Both the position numbers and the translations under genes were made by a program. The notes beneath the pieces were generated by a model. That model was not told where the DNA came from and did not search any database. It worked only from the letters and a program-made list of their open reading frames with translations. A DNA stretch of 64,000 nucleotides from Utricularia gibba (taxonomy: Eukaryota; Streptophyta; Magnoliopsida; Lamiales; Lentibulariaceae), in NCBI GenBank assembly GCA_002189035.1, contig NEEC01000007.1, positions 2,232,001 to 2,296,000 of the forward strand, in the 5' to 3' direction. This document shows, one piece after another, positions 11,201 through 22,602 of the stretch (positions are counted from its first letter, which is position 1; each line of letters opens with the position of its first letter).

Positions 11201-13954
11201 CATCAGACATGCGGACCTTTGCATTCAAAGAGTTGATTTTTTGAATTAAAGTTGAATTTTTCGCTCCAGCTGCATATGATGAATCCCTTTCACTCATTAC
11301 GGGATTTGGAAGCATTCCTTGAGGGATTGACAGAACCCCCCCAGATTCAATCATGGACTTAGAATCTGTATCTTCTTTCACACGCTGCACACCTACATGC
11401 AATTTCTTCATCTCATTTTCAGCAGAATGACCCGCATGCTGATGCTCAGGTGAAGTGGCATGGTTTGGTGTTTCACTGTTGGAAAATGTCACTTCGGCCG
11501 TTTCCTCCTCAGCACCCCATTCACTCTTCCTGGAATGTATCATAGGAAGCTTTCTCCCAGAATGTATGACTCCATCTCTATGGATATACTCGTCATGGTT
11601 CCCTTCAGGGGATCTTTTTGGTGCTTGACTATGCACGGGGTAGCCAACCTCTGTCTGTTCTGATGATGCTTTAGTAGAGGGAACATGCGAAGCTGGTCTG
11701 CCATGAGAAACACTAGTATCACCACCAGGGCCTCTAAAACCGTTGTACACAGGGTGACCTGCGGCAATGCCTATGAATGGTGGAACATCCCGCTCATTGT
11801 TACAATAACCCATTGGCGGTCTATAATAGCCTTCAAAAAGCATAGGAGCAGGGGGTCCTGGATAGAATCCTGGTCTGAAAGGAGGCATATTTGGAGAAGC
11901 AAAGGCATCTGGCATATGTGGTCTGAATGCATCACCACCTTTTGGATGGGGTCCTCTAGGACCAGTCCCAGGTGGAGGTGGTTGTGAACTCGCTAATGGT
12001 GGAGGGTGCATTTGATGATGATAATAAGGAAATGCATCTACCGGAAAGCCTCCTGGGGTATTAGGAATCCCTACAGCAGGTCCACCAGGGTGGCCCCCAT
12101 ACCAAATTCCTGCAGGTCCATTCATAGGAGGTCCACGCCAAGTATCAAATGGCTGACGTGAAGGATTGGCATTGAAACACTGAGGGGGTTCTCCACGCCT
12201 TTTCCCAGTAGCAAGATTTTTCCCATCCTCAAACCTTGGGGAGCTATCAGTACTCGGAATAATCAGAAATTCAGACTTCAAATCTGCACTAAAATTAAGG
12301 GCGTGCAAGTTATTTATGACAAATCTGCAAGGATTCAGATTATCACTATAGAAAATGAATGCTGACCAGTCTTTTCTTCATTAGTTTGAGTAACTTGGCT
12401 GGAAGCTGATGTGGGACGGCTGTAGCCTAGGGGAAAAAACCTTGAGGAAATCAGGCTGAATACCAGAATAAGATATACCAGATATAACCAAGAATATTTA
12501 AATTTTACTCAATCGCATTTAACATTACCAATACTTATTGACACATCAAGTGCAGAACAAAAAGATGCTCAGAGTGCTGAATACCAGAATAAGAGACAGC
12601 AATCAGAGAGAAAGCCAGAAAATCAGGACGACAAGCATACCTTCACATTCATTATTCTTTGTTACATTGTCCCTCCCAGAACCAAGATTGGGAAAATCTC
12701 CAGAACTCAAAGAGAAGCCATCCTCTTTCACGGATTTCACACCCTGAATAAATAAAAAAGAAAGGGAAATAATCTAGCCTTGATATTTATGTGTAGAAGA
12801 GACTTTAGAAAAAAAAAAAAAACCAAAATTACTACGCACCTCATACCAGAGGCTAAAAAATCATAATTTTTTACATAGCTGCAGCAATAACTAGAAAACC
12901 AATTTAACAACCAGATAAAAGACCTTATTGACTAAAAAAAAATACCATTTTTTCAGCTGCGATACTAGGGCCCCAAGCCATAGGGCGTTTGGGGACTGGC
13001 TCAGCAAACCTTGAAAGATGAGAGCTGGTGGGCCTGTTTTCGGCACTCCTAGGGCGCAGTGGTGTTGATGATGTATGGTTTGATGACAATGTCCCAGAAG
13101 ATGATGATGGTCTAGAAGTGGAAACCATACTAGTATCGGTGATGGTTTCATGTTGTTTATCACTCCCAGAGGTGGATGGTCTAGTAGCACTTCCACCAGA
13201 TGATGGCCGGCCACTGGGGTGACCAGGTGAACCAGGAACACCATCAGCACTTGGTGATGCCACGGATACCCATGGGTTGGAACCTGAGGAAGATGGGCGG
13301 CTTCCCCAGCTCAAAGTACCCCTGTTTTGTAAATAACAGTAATTAATTACAGTGGAAAAGAAAAAGCTGTGCATGAAAAAATCTTGCAATGGATGCCATT
13401 GATGATGAACTACATCAAGAGCCAATCTAAGAACTAAAAGCCTAATTGCAAAATAGGTTCTACTCACTTGGGAACAATTTCCACATTTGGATCCAATCCG
13501 TGATTCTCATGCCTTCGAATACAGCCATAGCGTTATCAAAAAGGCAAATGATATGACAGAGTAAATAAAAAATTAGCTGAATTTAAAAATGCACTTACCG
13601 CTGACTTGGAAGGTTCAGGGGCTTTGGAACAGCAACTTTTCCAAACACAGTCATACCCCCCCTTCTTGCAGATGCCCATCTAAGAATAAATATCAGCAAC
13701 ATTGAAAAGTGTGTGAATCCAATGACAATCTAATCAAACAAGGAAAAGAACTCGAAATACTCATATGAATGAAAGAGGATAGCAAAAGTATGTCTCAGGA
13801 TTGCACAAGATATGCTATGACTGCTAGAAATCCAGGTATAATTAAGGCGTCTAACACAGTTTAACTCTTCACAGTTAAAAAAAATAAACGACAAGCCTTT
13901 CTAAACTATCACATTCACAAACCTTCGGTCTCCAGAAAGAATATTTGAACTCAT
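8278..13954 (-). CDS. MOS1: MODIFIER OF SNC1 1-like protein (BAT2 N-terminal domain)
   Basis: Ten exons on the minus strand: 13923-13954, 13599-13679, 13468-13512, 12946-13321, 12641-12743, 12367-12426, 11047-12283, 10729-10963, 10334-10643 and 8278-10253. They join in frame to 1484 residues. The N-terminus (MSSNILSGDRRWASARRGGM, then VFGKVAVPKPLNLPSQR and VPKGTLSWGSR) is the BAT2-type domain of plant MOS1. A proline/glycine-rich part, an acidic coiled stretch (KEEEERMREQKAKALAKLEELNRR) and a long polar, probably disordered C-terminal half follow. Arabidopsis MOS1 is about 1.4 kb of codons long; it affects expression of the immune receptor SNC1, DNA methylation and flowering genes. No frame break occurs in 4455 coding bases. 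The 3' border of exon 9 (10334) is the least certain splice. Confidence 0.87.
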
Positions 13955-15218
13955 TGTCTAATCCCACTGCACAGGTCATCAAATTAACTTGATACGGTCT
14001 GAATAAGAAAGGAAAATATATTAATGAGAGGCTAAAGGGGGACAAATGGCGATATCCACATTCCCCAGTTAGTACTACAGGGTTTGACTTGACCACAAAA
14101 CCAAAGAACCAACAACTCAATCTTCAATAGTTAACATTTAAACAAGTAGGAGAATCAGGCTAAATAGCATAAAAGTAGGCGTTTTACAGAACTGCCAGAG
14201 TTCAGTTTTTTCAGGGGAATTCTGCAAGGTTTTCAGACTTTCGGCAAATAGAAATAAAATATAGACTCAAAACCCCCTCAAGTACTAACCACCCCAGCAA
14301 TTTCCACCACTAATGAGTGTAAACGTGAAAAATAAAACACTGAAACCCTAAACCAACTAACATCCACAGCAATCAAGCGTACATCGAGCACACAAAAACG
14401 AGATCCATGGATAGAAAACTAAAAATCACCAGAATAAAGATTCGATGGGATCGATAAGCGAGATATTAAGATCAGCCAAGCGTGTATTTTGAACTAAGAA
14501 AAGCGAGAACAATCCTGTCAGAATAAAGATAAAATTGGCTCCGACGGAAAACTCAAACAGTAGATGGAGTCGCAGCGGTGTTCCGGTTGATAGGAGCACG
14601 GCTGGGCTGTGTCGCGGTGGAAGCACGAAGATCGGTGAAGAGGAAGAAGCCGGGGAATGAAACGAAGCAATCTCACGGTAAAAATATAAACAATAGGGAT
14701 AATAATATCGTCATATAACCATCGTTAAGCTTAAGCGTGATTAACCGTTAACACGATTATTACTTCTAAGTATCTTAACCCTTTCAGGGCTGCGCTTACA
14801 TTGGTGTGCAAGATTTACGCGGTAATGCACGATTAAACTTTTAAGTAGTATTATTAACTTACTGAATGTTTTAAATTACAACTTTAAAAAAAACGCATTT
14901 TCTTAACAATCATTACAAAAACTATTTATTGCCTGCATGGGAGCCCGATGGCGGAACTAACCAGACTGAGTTTCATTCATATTGTGCACTTATTCAGGTC
15001 ACCTAGGATGGATAATATATGTAAACCTGGTCATCGTTTTGGGAACAGTTGATGGGAGGCATTTTGAAGCACAAGCTTGGGAAAAATCTAGCATCATTCA
15101 ACACAATGATTTGGTGGTCAAATCTAGGATTCACACTTTCGCTAGCCTTTTTTTTAGGAAGTTTGTACCTGTGATTTATGCTTGCTTTCATGCCGTTTTT
15201 CTTTTTCTTCGAGCTTCT
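13955..15218. other. MOS1 5' leader/intron region and HDA6 3' flank
   Basis: About 1.26 kb with no coding sequence I can support. The part up to about 14650 lies directly upstream of the tiny first MOS1 coding exon and probably contains a 5'-UTR intron and the leader. The rest is AT-rich 3' flank of HDA6, where an additional terminal HDA6 exon cannot be excluded. Confidence 0.4.
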
Positions 15219-17290
15219 CTACGTAAGTTTTTCAGTGTCCTCATCCTCGGATTCATCATCCACCTCACCGTTCCATAGCCGGGGTTTTTGTCTTGCTTCA
15301 ATGCCATCTTCTCTCTGAAAAGGGAAGACAATTCTGAAATCGAATATGGAGAACACGGCGATATGGCAGTTCAAGGAGGTGGACGTTACCTCATCTGGAA
15401 CATCTGCTGTCGCAGGCATCACTTGGAAGGGGACACTAGGGACATGTTGGATTTTAGAAATTTGTTCCAGTATCATGTTCCTGAAAATTCAAGAAATACA
15501 TCAATAAACATATATATATGACTGTGCTACTAAAGCCCAAACAAAAGCAGAGACAGCATTCTTGGCACTACCTTGAAATGCAATTCAGATATTTTGTAGT
15601 CCTAAGTGCACGAATGAACAGGATTGCGGAACAAATCACCCAAAAGATACTAAAAAATATACTTTTACTAAACTAAAAAAATATGTACCTTTACTAATTC
15701 CGATTATTCCTCTTATTTAATAACCAATAAAAATAAGCAGCTGATAACCATTACGTGCAGAAGTATAGACCAGATTTGTGTAATCGATTGTGTAAGAAAG
15801 AAGGCTACCGTATCTTTTCAAGATCTCTCTCTGTATTCAGATTTTCCATTCGTTTTGGCTCAATATGAAGGGTATAATCCGGCCCAAAGTACTCATAGTA
15901 CTCATTGTATGGCAAGTTATTTGATGGTTCCACATCCACAGCAACTGCAGTCTACGCAAAGGAAAAGCATGCTAAGTCAGGACACCACTAGACAAAAATG
16001 ACTGTCATTGTTATTCCAAGGCATTGCCAAAGGCTTTCATTTTCAAACAAAGCCATGGTTTCCTATGCGATTGCAGATTCAATAAGATTTGTGCATTCGT
16101 TATTTAAATATATCTACACAAATTTGAAAAGAGTTTTGAACGAATATTTTGGATAAAAACAGAAGTTAGCCTGCTCAAGAATTAATCTTAAAAGCAAATA
16201 AACAAGGAGAAGAAAACAAACCAAGAGGGTAAAGACTGACCTCATAGCACCAGCAACGAGCAACATTCCGGATCGTATATCCCCCACCACCCAAAACCAT
16301 GAGGGGTACATTGAACGACCTCAAGAAACGAAGGCAGTCTGCATGACCTTTCACAGACAAATTAAAACACCCTAACCTGTCACCAGCTAATGAATCCGCC
16401 CCACATTGAAGCACAACAGCTCCAGGCTGATAAACCTCCATAACTTTCTGGATAATCGGACGAAACAAACTTCTGAAATTATCATCATCTACCCCATCAT
16501 TTAGTGGAACATTAACAGCATAATACTTCCCTGATCCCGCCCCAGTGTCCTTAATATGCCCAGTTCCAGGGAAAAAATCTCCAAATTTGTGAAATGATAC
16601 TGTCATCACTCTGTCTGTGACGTAAAATGCCTCCTCGACGCCATCACCATGATGAATATCAATGTCTACGTACAGTACACGCTGCCACGGAGCATAGGAC
16701 ATTAGCAACTAATTGAAAGAAAGGGGTCGAGTTCACAGATTAGTTGGCACCTGGTGAACTTTTAGTAGTTCGAGAATTCCAAGAACAATGTCATTAACGT
16801 AGCAAAACCCCGAAGCCTCGCTCTTCTTCGCATGGTGCAAACCCCCTGCCCAATTGATAGCAATATCAGCATCCTGCCTGTTGAGCTTCACGGCAGCACC
16901 GATTGAACCGCCGGCTGAGGCCTGGCAGAAGTTGAAAAGGCCGTCAAATACGGGACAATCCTCTCCAACACTGAAACGCTTGAGATGGCGCGTATGAACG
17001 TAGTCTTGAACTGCATCAGGGGAAACGGTTGCCAGAAAATCGACGTACTCCGTCGAGTGAAAGCGGCGTATGTCGTCCCTTTCAGCAGGGAAAGGGCGAC
17101 TGATCTCCATGCGCCGGTGAAGGGAGTAATGCACGATTAGGTTGTGCGCCATGCGTATGCGGTGAGGCTTCATCGGATGACCTTGCCCGTAGTAGTAATC
17201 CCCAATTGATGGCTCGTAGAAGTACGACACGCGCCGCTTACGCGCGTCCGGGCAAGAGGACGGCAGCGAATTGCCGCCGCCAGAGTCCAT
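15219..17290 (-). CDS. HDA6: RPD3-class histone deacetylase, HDA6-like
   Basis: Five exons: 16751-17290, 16241-16681, 15809-15951, 15390-15480 and 15219-15314. They join in frame to 436 residues. The N-terminus ([19 protein letters not shown]) and middle match Arabidopsis HDA6 better than HDA19, as I recall both. Active-site parts are visible: the HH pair in GGLHHAKK, the zinc-binding [19 protein letters not shown], and the tyrosine of [12 protein letters not shown]6 removes acetyl groups from histones in the nucleus and works with DNA methylation in rDNA, transposon and transgene silencing. The acidic tail ([12 protein letters not shown] to [11 protein letters not shown]) stops about 35 residues earlier than the 471-residue Arabidopsis protein. 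A GT lies right at the last codons, so a further exon is possible. Confidence 0.92.
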
Positions 17291-18536
17291 CTTGAAATTC
17301 CCACGATTTTATAATGGGATAAGAAACGGGAAAGTCTACTCCTCCGTGCGCTTCTTGGAACCTAGGGTTCCGGCCGATTTTGCAGTGCCGAAATTGGGCG
17401 TGTAATTAAATTTTTTGATATAAACGTCAGTCCGTAAGGAAGCCGTTGGTTTGACTAAACCTGTTTTGACACATTATAATATAGTTAAAATAATTGAATG
17501 AATATAAATAAAATATGTAATAAATTTTTATTTATAATAATAAAACTATTTGAATTTACGGCAAATATACATTTGTTATAAATGTTTAAAAATGAATATT
17601 TATGAATAAATCACTAATTAAAAATTTTACACAAATTTAGAAAAATCCGAAATGTATTTGTGTAAATCATCATGAGTTATGAACATATTCAGAAAAAAGA
17701 TTCGCATATTTACCTTAGATACGTAAGTTAAAAAATAAAATTATAAATTATAAGGTATTGAGAATATAAATTTAAATAAGTTCAAGACTACACTGTCCTT
17801 TTTAATTTCATGATACCTAGCTTTATTTAAAATTATATATCCATTTTTAATCCCGACAATATTATTCAAAAAAATTAATTTAACCAGATCATCTTTATTT
17901 AAATCTAAGTAAATTAAACTCATTTTATCCCATTTTGATCAACCAAAAACTATCTAAATGTATTTTGATTCCTAAACTTATGGATTCACCTCTCTAAATT
18001 TACTTATCCAAGGTGTATTTTCTCTTAAAGACAAAAACATATTTGTCAATGAATTATTTATAAAAGAGACAGAAAACGACTCATAACTAGACGCTTCGTC
18101 GGGGACAGGCTCTGGGTGGGTTAGCTTCTCGGGTAAGAAAACTTGGCATTTTCTCAATATTTTATTATTTTTTATTTCTTGGCTTGGGAAGGACGTCAGG
18201 TCTTGAACAAGTATTTTGTCCAATTACATTTCTACCCCGCCGCGAGACTACTCCTCGACTGTCTTTTTATAGATCGTTTCTCCCATTGTCTTGCTATCTC
18301 GGACACGCGGCTCACGGCTACGCGACGATCGCCAGAGAAATCATTCGTCGGTGAGGGGACTCTGACATCTTCTACTGTTTCTATATCATCGGAGTTTCTT
18401 TGTTGTTTGATTCCGGATTGAAAGGTTTTCGTTTGATTTGATTTGATTTGTGGATGGAACAAACCAGGGCGGGACACTGTGTTTTTAATCTGCGGCTTAC
18501 TCGGAACGCGGTTGAAAGCTTTTGATTTATCTAGCT
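17291..18536. other. Divergent AT-rich intergenic region, HDA6 / NBR1
   Basis: About 1.25 kb between divergent genes. 17400-18060 is very AT-rich with no coding potential; the GC content rises near 18100-18480, the likely NBR1 promoter and leader. No transposon ends recognised. Confidence 0.5.
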
Positions 18537-21500
18537 ATGGCGAGCTCTTCTTCTATTGTCGTTAAGGTATTCTCTCCACTTCTTGCAATCTCTACACCTC
18601 ATGCTTTTTCTTTCGTAGCCCGTAGGTGTTATGGTGTGTGACTATAGCTAGAGCTTTCGAGTGGGTGTTTTCAGAGTTCTGATTTCACTTGGTCTCGAAG
18701 GAATTTTACTCCCTTTCGTAAATTTCTGTTCTGGCTGTTTTTTTTGTAAATATAAGTTTTCTTGATGATCCCAGGTTTTTTCGTCTGGGGGTCAAATTTT
18801 TCATCCTTTTTTTGCCCTCAGCTCCCCACATCTTTCTGTGTGCTGTTTAACAATATATGCGTAACAATAACTGTGAGGAGTTTCAGTATTTGAGATATTT
18901 TCTGATTGCATGACGCAGGAGTATCATGCATCTGATGAGTGGATTAATTCCTGTTGTTTCACGGAATTTCGTTAATATCTGTTCTTAATGATGATAATGC
19001 ATTTAGTAGGTTTTTTAATAATGTTTAAAGGTTGATGAGTTTTTTTTCTTATTTTTTTTAAACGTTTTGATAGCTGTTTTTCATTTTGTAATGAACCATG
19101 GATCATAATTATGTTGCACCTCTTCACTATTTCGTCAATAATTTTTGTACAGGTGAAGTATGAAGATATTCTTAGGCGTTTCACCACACAGATTGCTGAT
19201 GGAAAACTCGTTCTCAATATGTCTGAACTGAAAGAGAAGATTCGTTCTTTCTTCAACTTTGGTCCTGGTGCTGATATTTCGCTGACATATATCGATGAAG
19301 ATAATGATACGGTTAACCTTGTTAATGATGATGATCTTCACGATGCGGTTCAGCAGGCCCTGAATCCATTGAGGATCACGGTGAAACTCAATTCTGATGT
19401 GAATGGTAAAAAGCACATTGATACGAATGGGAAATTAGCTCGGGATCTCGGGGATACCATTTCTGCTGTTGTTTCTGAACATCTAGATAATGTTCATGAG
19501 CCTCTAAGAGGAATGCTGTCACAGATTTCAAATGATTTGGCATCTAATTTATCCTCAATTCCACCTGGACCTATCTCTGAGCTTGTTGATCATTTCTCAA
19601 AAGCGGGCATTTCCTACTTGGGTAAGCATTCAGGAAACCAACCTAGCCAGAGGGATCCCAGTACTACTGAGAACACTCCACCTCAATTCTCGGACTTTTC
19701 TGGTGGTGTTGTGAAGATTCTATCCGAAGTAATGACTGAGCTGTCTTCCAAAGGCAAAGAAAAATTCCAAACTGGGATGGGAGGAAATATGCCAAGTTCT
19801 TCTGCAACTGCAAATGGTGCGGTTGGTGCTGAAAACACTAACTTTGCACATCCTAGCAGTGTTTGCCCACCAGTGCAAACCAAATCAGGTCCGTTTCCAG
19901 ATTAATGAAGCTAAAGTCCTGTTATGATTCAAATATGCGCAAAGAGTTCTTTTTTTCTCGTACTCATGTAATTATTTGCTTATTCTTGAAAAGTGCAGAT
20001 GAAGTCGGGGATGCTGGAAGGGAGGCGCATGAGCCTAGCGCTCCTAGCTCAATACAATTTCCCTTTGATAATTGGCTTCCTATTCCTGCACAGTTATCTG
20101 GCTCATCTTATAGAAATGGACCTCCATTTGGCTGTCCTTTTTCTGGAATTCCAGTTAATGATGAATGTGCTGCCCCAACCGCTCAATTGTGGAAACATGG
20201 ATTTGGAAATAATGGTAAATGCATCCATCGAGGGATCCGATGTGATGGTTGTGGCGCCTACCCCATAGTAGGACCTAGATACAAGTCAAATGTGTGAGTG
20301 AAGTGGTCGCTTGATAAGTATCCCTTTGAGCTAGCTAGTTAACAAGAATTTTCAGCTGATGCTGTTCCATTGTGCAGGAAACACGACTATGATCTGTGCA
20401 GCACTTGCTTTGACAAAGAGGGAAATGACAATGATTACACTAGAATGGATTTACCTGGTGTTTACTTTCCGCATTTCAAGGGTCATCATGATGGTGTATG
20501 GGTCTAACATTTCACTTTACAAATATAACAGCGTCATTACTTATGTTTTCTTTATGAATGACAGCGAGGCAGACACCGAGCTGGATTACACCAACGTCTA
20601 CACAGAGGCTGCAAGGCCAAAAATGGTGCTGTGAAGCTCGACAGTCGCTTCATTATGGATGTCAATGTGTTTGATGGCACTGTTATGCCACCTTTGACCT
20701 CATTTACAAAGATATGGAGGATGAGAAACAACGGATCTGTGGCATGGCCTCCAAAAACGCAACTCGTTTGGTTGGGAGGAGATAAATTGAGCCATGCAAA
20801 TGCTGTTGAAGTAGAGGTGAGTTCTGACGCTTCTTTTTTATGTATTTTAATTTTTTCTACTTAGTTGAATACGTTATTTCACGTCCTTTTTCTGTGGTAC
20901 TGTTACCGGTTAGTCTGTTTTTAAGTTTCCGAGTGGACTGTCGTACAATCGGTGTTATGATACTGTCCTTTCCCTGGTACAGCATAACATTTTATCATAT
21001 TTTTCCAGATTCCTTCTGCTGGCTTGCCGGTGGATCAGGAGCTTGATGTGGCAGTTGATTTCGTTTCACCTACCCTTCCTGGTCGATATGTCTCATACTG
21101 GAGAATGGCTTCTCCATTTGGCCAAAAGTTTGGACAGCGTGTCTGGGTTCTAATTCAGGTAAACCACATTTAGTTCTCTCATTCAAGCTCATATATGATT
21201 GTTATCTCAAGGCTTTCTTTTCTTCTGCCCCATCAGGTGGACGCTTCTGCTAATGAGTCACCAAACGGAAGCGTTAGGGACCTGAACCTGAATATGCCTC
21301 CTCTGAACCCCGGTGATACCCTCCAAGTAGTTCCGGAAACTGGTGGCACTGCTCAAGAACCTCCAGTTCTGGACAGCCACTCCAAAACCGATAGGCTCAA
21401 GAAAATGGTGAATGTTGAGGAGGAAGCACCTGTGGATCCAAAGGCAAACAACTTTGACCAGGAGTTGCAGTTCCCCATCAACAACACCTTGCTAGTTGGT

Positions 21501-22009
21501 GACGGTGCATCAACATCAGCCCCCCCTCCTGTCACCCCATCAGCTCCATACCCTATCATTGATCTGTCTGATGTTCGTGCCCCATCACCAACCGGGGCAC
21601 CGGAAAATATTCCACAAAAACCAGATGAAGAACCTGGCGCACTTGAGGAAATGCTCCTCAAGGAGCTGGATGAGATGGGGTTCGAGCACATCGACCTGAA
21701 CAAGGAGGTACTCAGGATGAAGGAGTACGATATGGAACAGACTGTGGATCAGCTCTGCGGCGCTTCCGACTGGGATCCTCTCCTTGAGGAGCTTCAAGAA
21801 ATGGTGAGTCCCTCCCTCCCCATTAAAACATTCTCTTGATGGCTGGCTGGTCAGGTCACCTTCCCACATAGAAACCGGTGGCTTTCAGTTAACAAATGAA
21901 GTGTCTGCAGGGCTTTCACGATAAGGACCTAAACAAGAAGCTGCTGGAGAAGAACAACGGGAGCATACAGCGTGTTGTCCTGGATCTCGTTGCTGGTGAG
22001 AGAGCTTGA
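18537..22009 (+). CDS. NBR1: NBR1-type selective autophagy receptor (PB1-ZZ-NBR1-UBA)
   Basis: Eight exons: 18537-18566, 19153-19888, 19999-20293, 20378-20495, 20565-20816, 21009-21158, 21237-21803 and 21911-22009. They join in frame to 748 residues. Order of domains: PB1 (about 6-90, with the acidic YIDEDNDTVNLVNDDDLHDA); ZZ zinc finger (about 335-385, HRGIRCDGCG and YDLCSTCFD); the NBR1/FW domain (about 420-535, TKIWRMRNNGSVAWP to FGQRVWVLIQVDA); and two C-terminal UBA domains. Between the UBAs lies WDPL, an ATG8-interacting motif at the same place as WDPI in Arabidopsis NBR1. NBR1 polymerises through PB1, binds ubiquitinated cargo through UBA and docks it to ATG8. Exon 4 uses the second of two adjacent GT sites (20496), since only this keeps the frame into KLDSRF. 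Confidence 0.94.
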
Positions 22010-22020
22010 TGATGTCCATG

Positions 22021-22044
22021 GACACAAGATACATATCTTGTGTC
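22021..22044 (+). other. Perfect hairpin in the NBR1 3' UTR
   Basis: Arms of 10 bases at 22021-22030 and 22035-22044 are exact reverse complements around a 4-base loop. It begins 11 bases after the NBR1 stop codon. It may be an mRNA stability or processing element; no function is shown by the sequence. Confidence 0.5.
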
Positions 22045-22047
22045 TGC

Positions 22048-22096
22048 CTACTACTACTACTACTACTACTACTACGTGCGTGCGTGCGTGCGTGCT
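22048..22096. repeat. Compound microsatellite (CTA)n then (CGTG)n
   Basis: About nine CTA units (22048-22075) run straight into about five CGTG-type tetranucleotide units (to 22096), in the NBR1 3' UTR. Length polymorphism is likely. Confidence 0.9.
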
Positions 22097-22109
22097 GAAT
22101 AAGGGCGGT

Positions 22110-22602
22110 TCTCGTTGATCCTACTCGTCCCCTGGGGTGCTCAGTGTTCATCCCCCATGCTCATCGCTATCCTCCTTGTGTGCCATGGGAATGGTCTTGT
22201 ACTTTTATGTGATTAATCACCAGACTGTGTGATGTTATGTTGTGTGTAAATGCTGGTAAATAATCATAAAAAAACAAAATTCGAGTTGATTATGTTCATA
22301 TTTCCATTTAATAGTTTTAAAATTGAAATTCAAATCATTTTATGATTTATTTAAGATTTTAAATTAAATTCCATTTATCAAAAATGAAATATTTTTATAT
22401 TTAATTTGAATTGAATTTACCTCGGATTTCAAATTTTAAAACACTGCATTCTACCTTATTGAATGATACAATCACTCATTTCAGAGGGTTACGTAGAAAT
22501 TAACTGCGCACGTTCAAATTAACCTGCTGACTCGGCTTACGTGCACATGCATGCACCACCAACTCGCCAAGTCTCCTTTTACATATGTGTTATCTTACGC
22601 AG
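22110..22602. other. Tail-to-tail spacer, NBR1 / AFC2
   Basis: Rest of the NBR1 3' flank plus an AT-rich stretch (22260-22450) before the AFC2 stop codon. Nothing else recognised. Confidence 0.5.
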
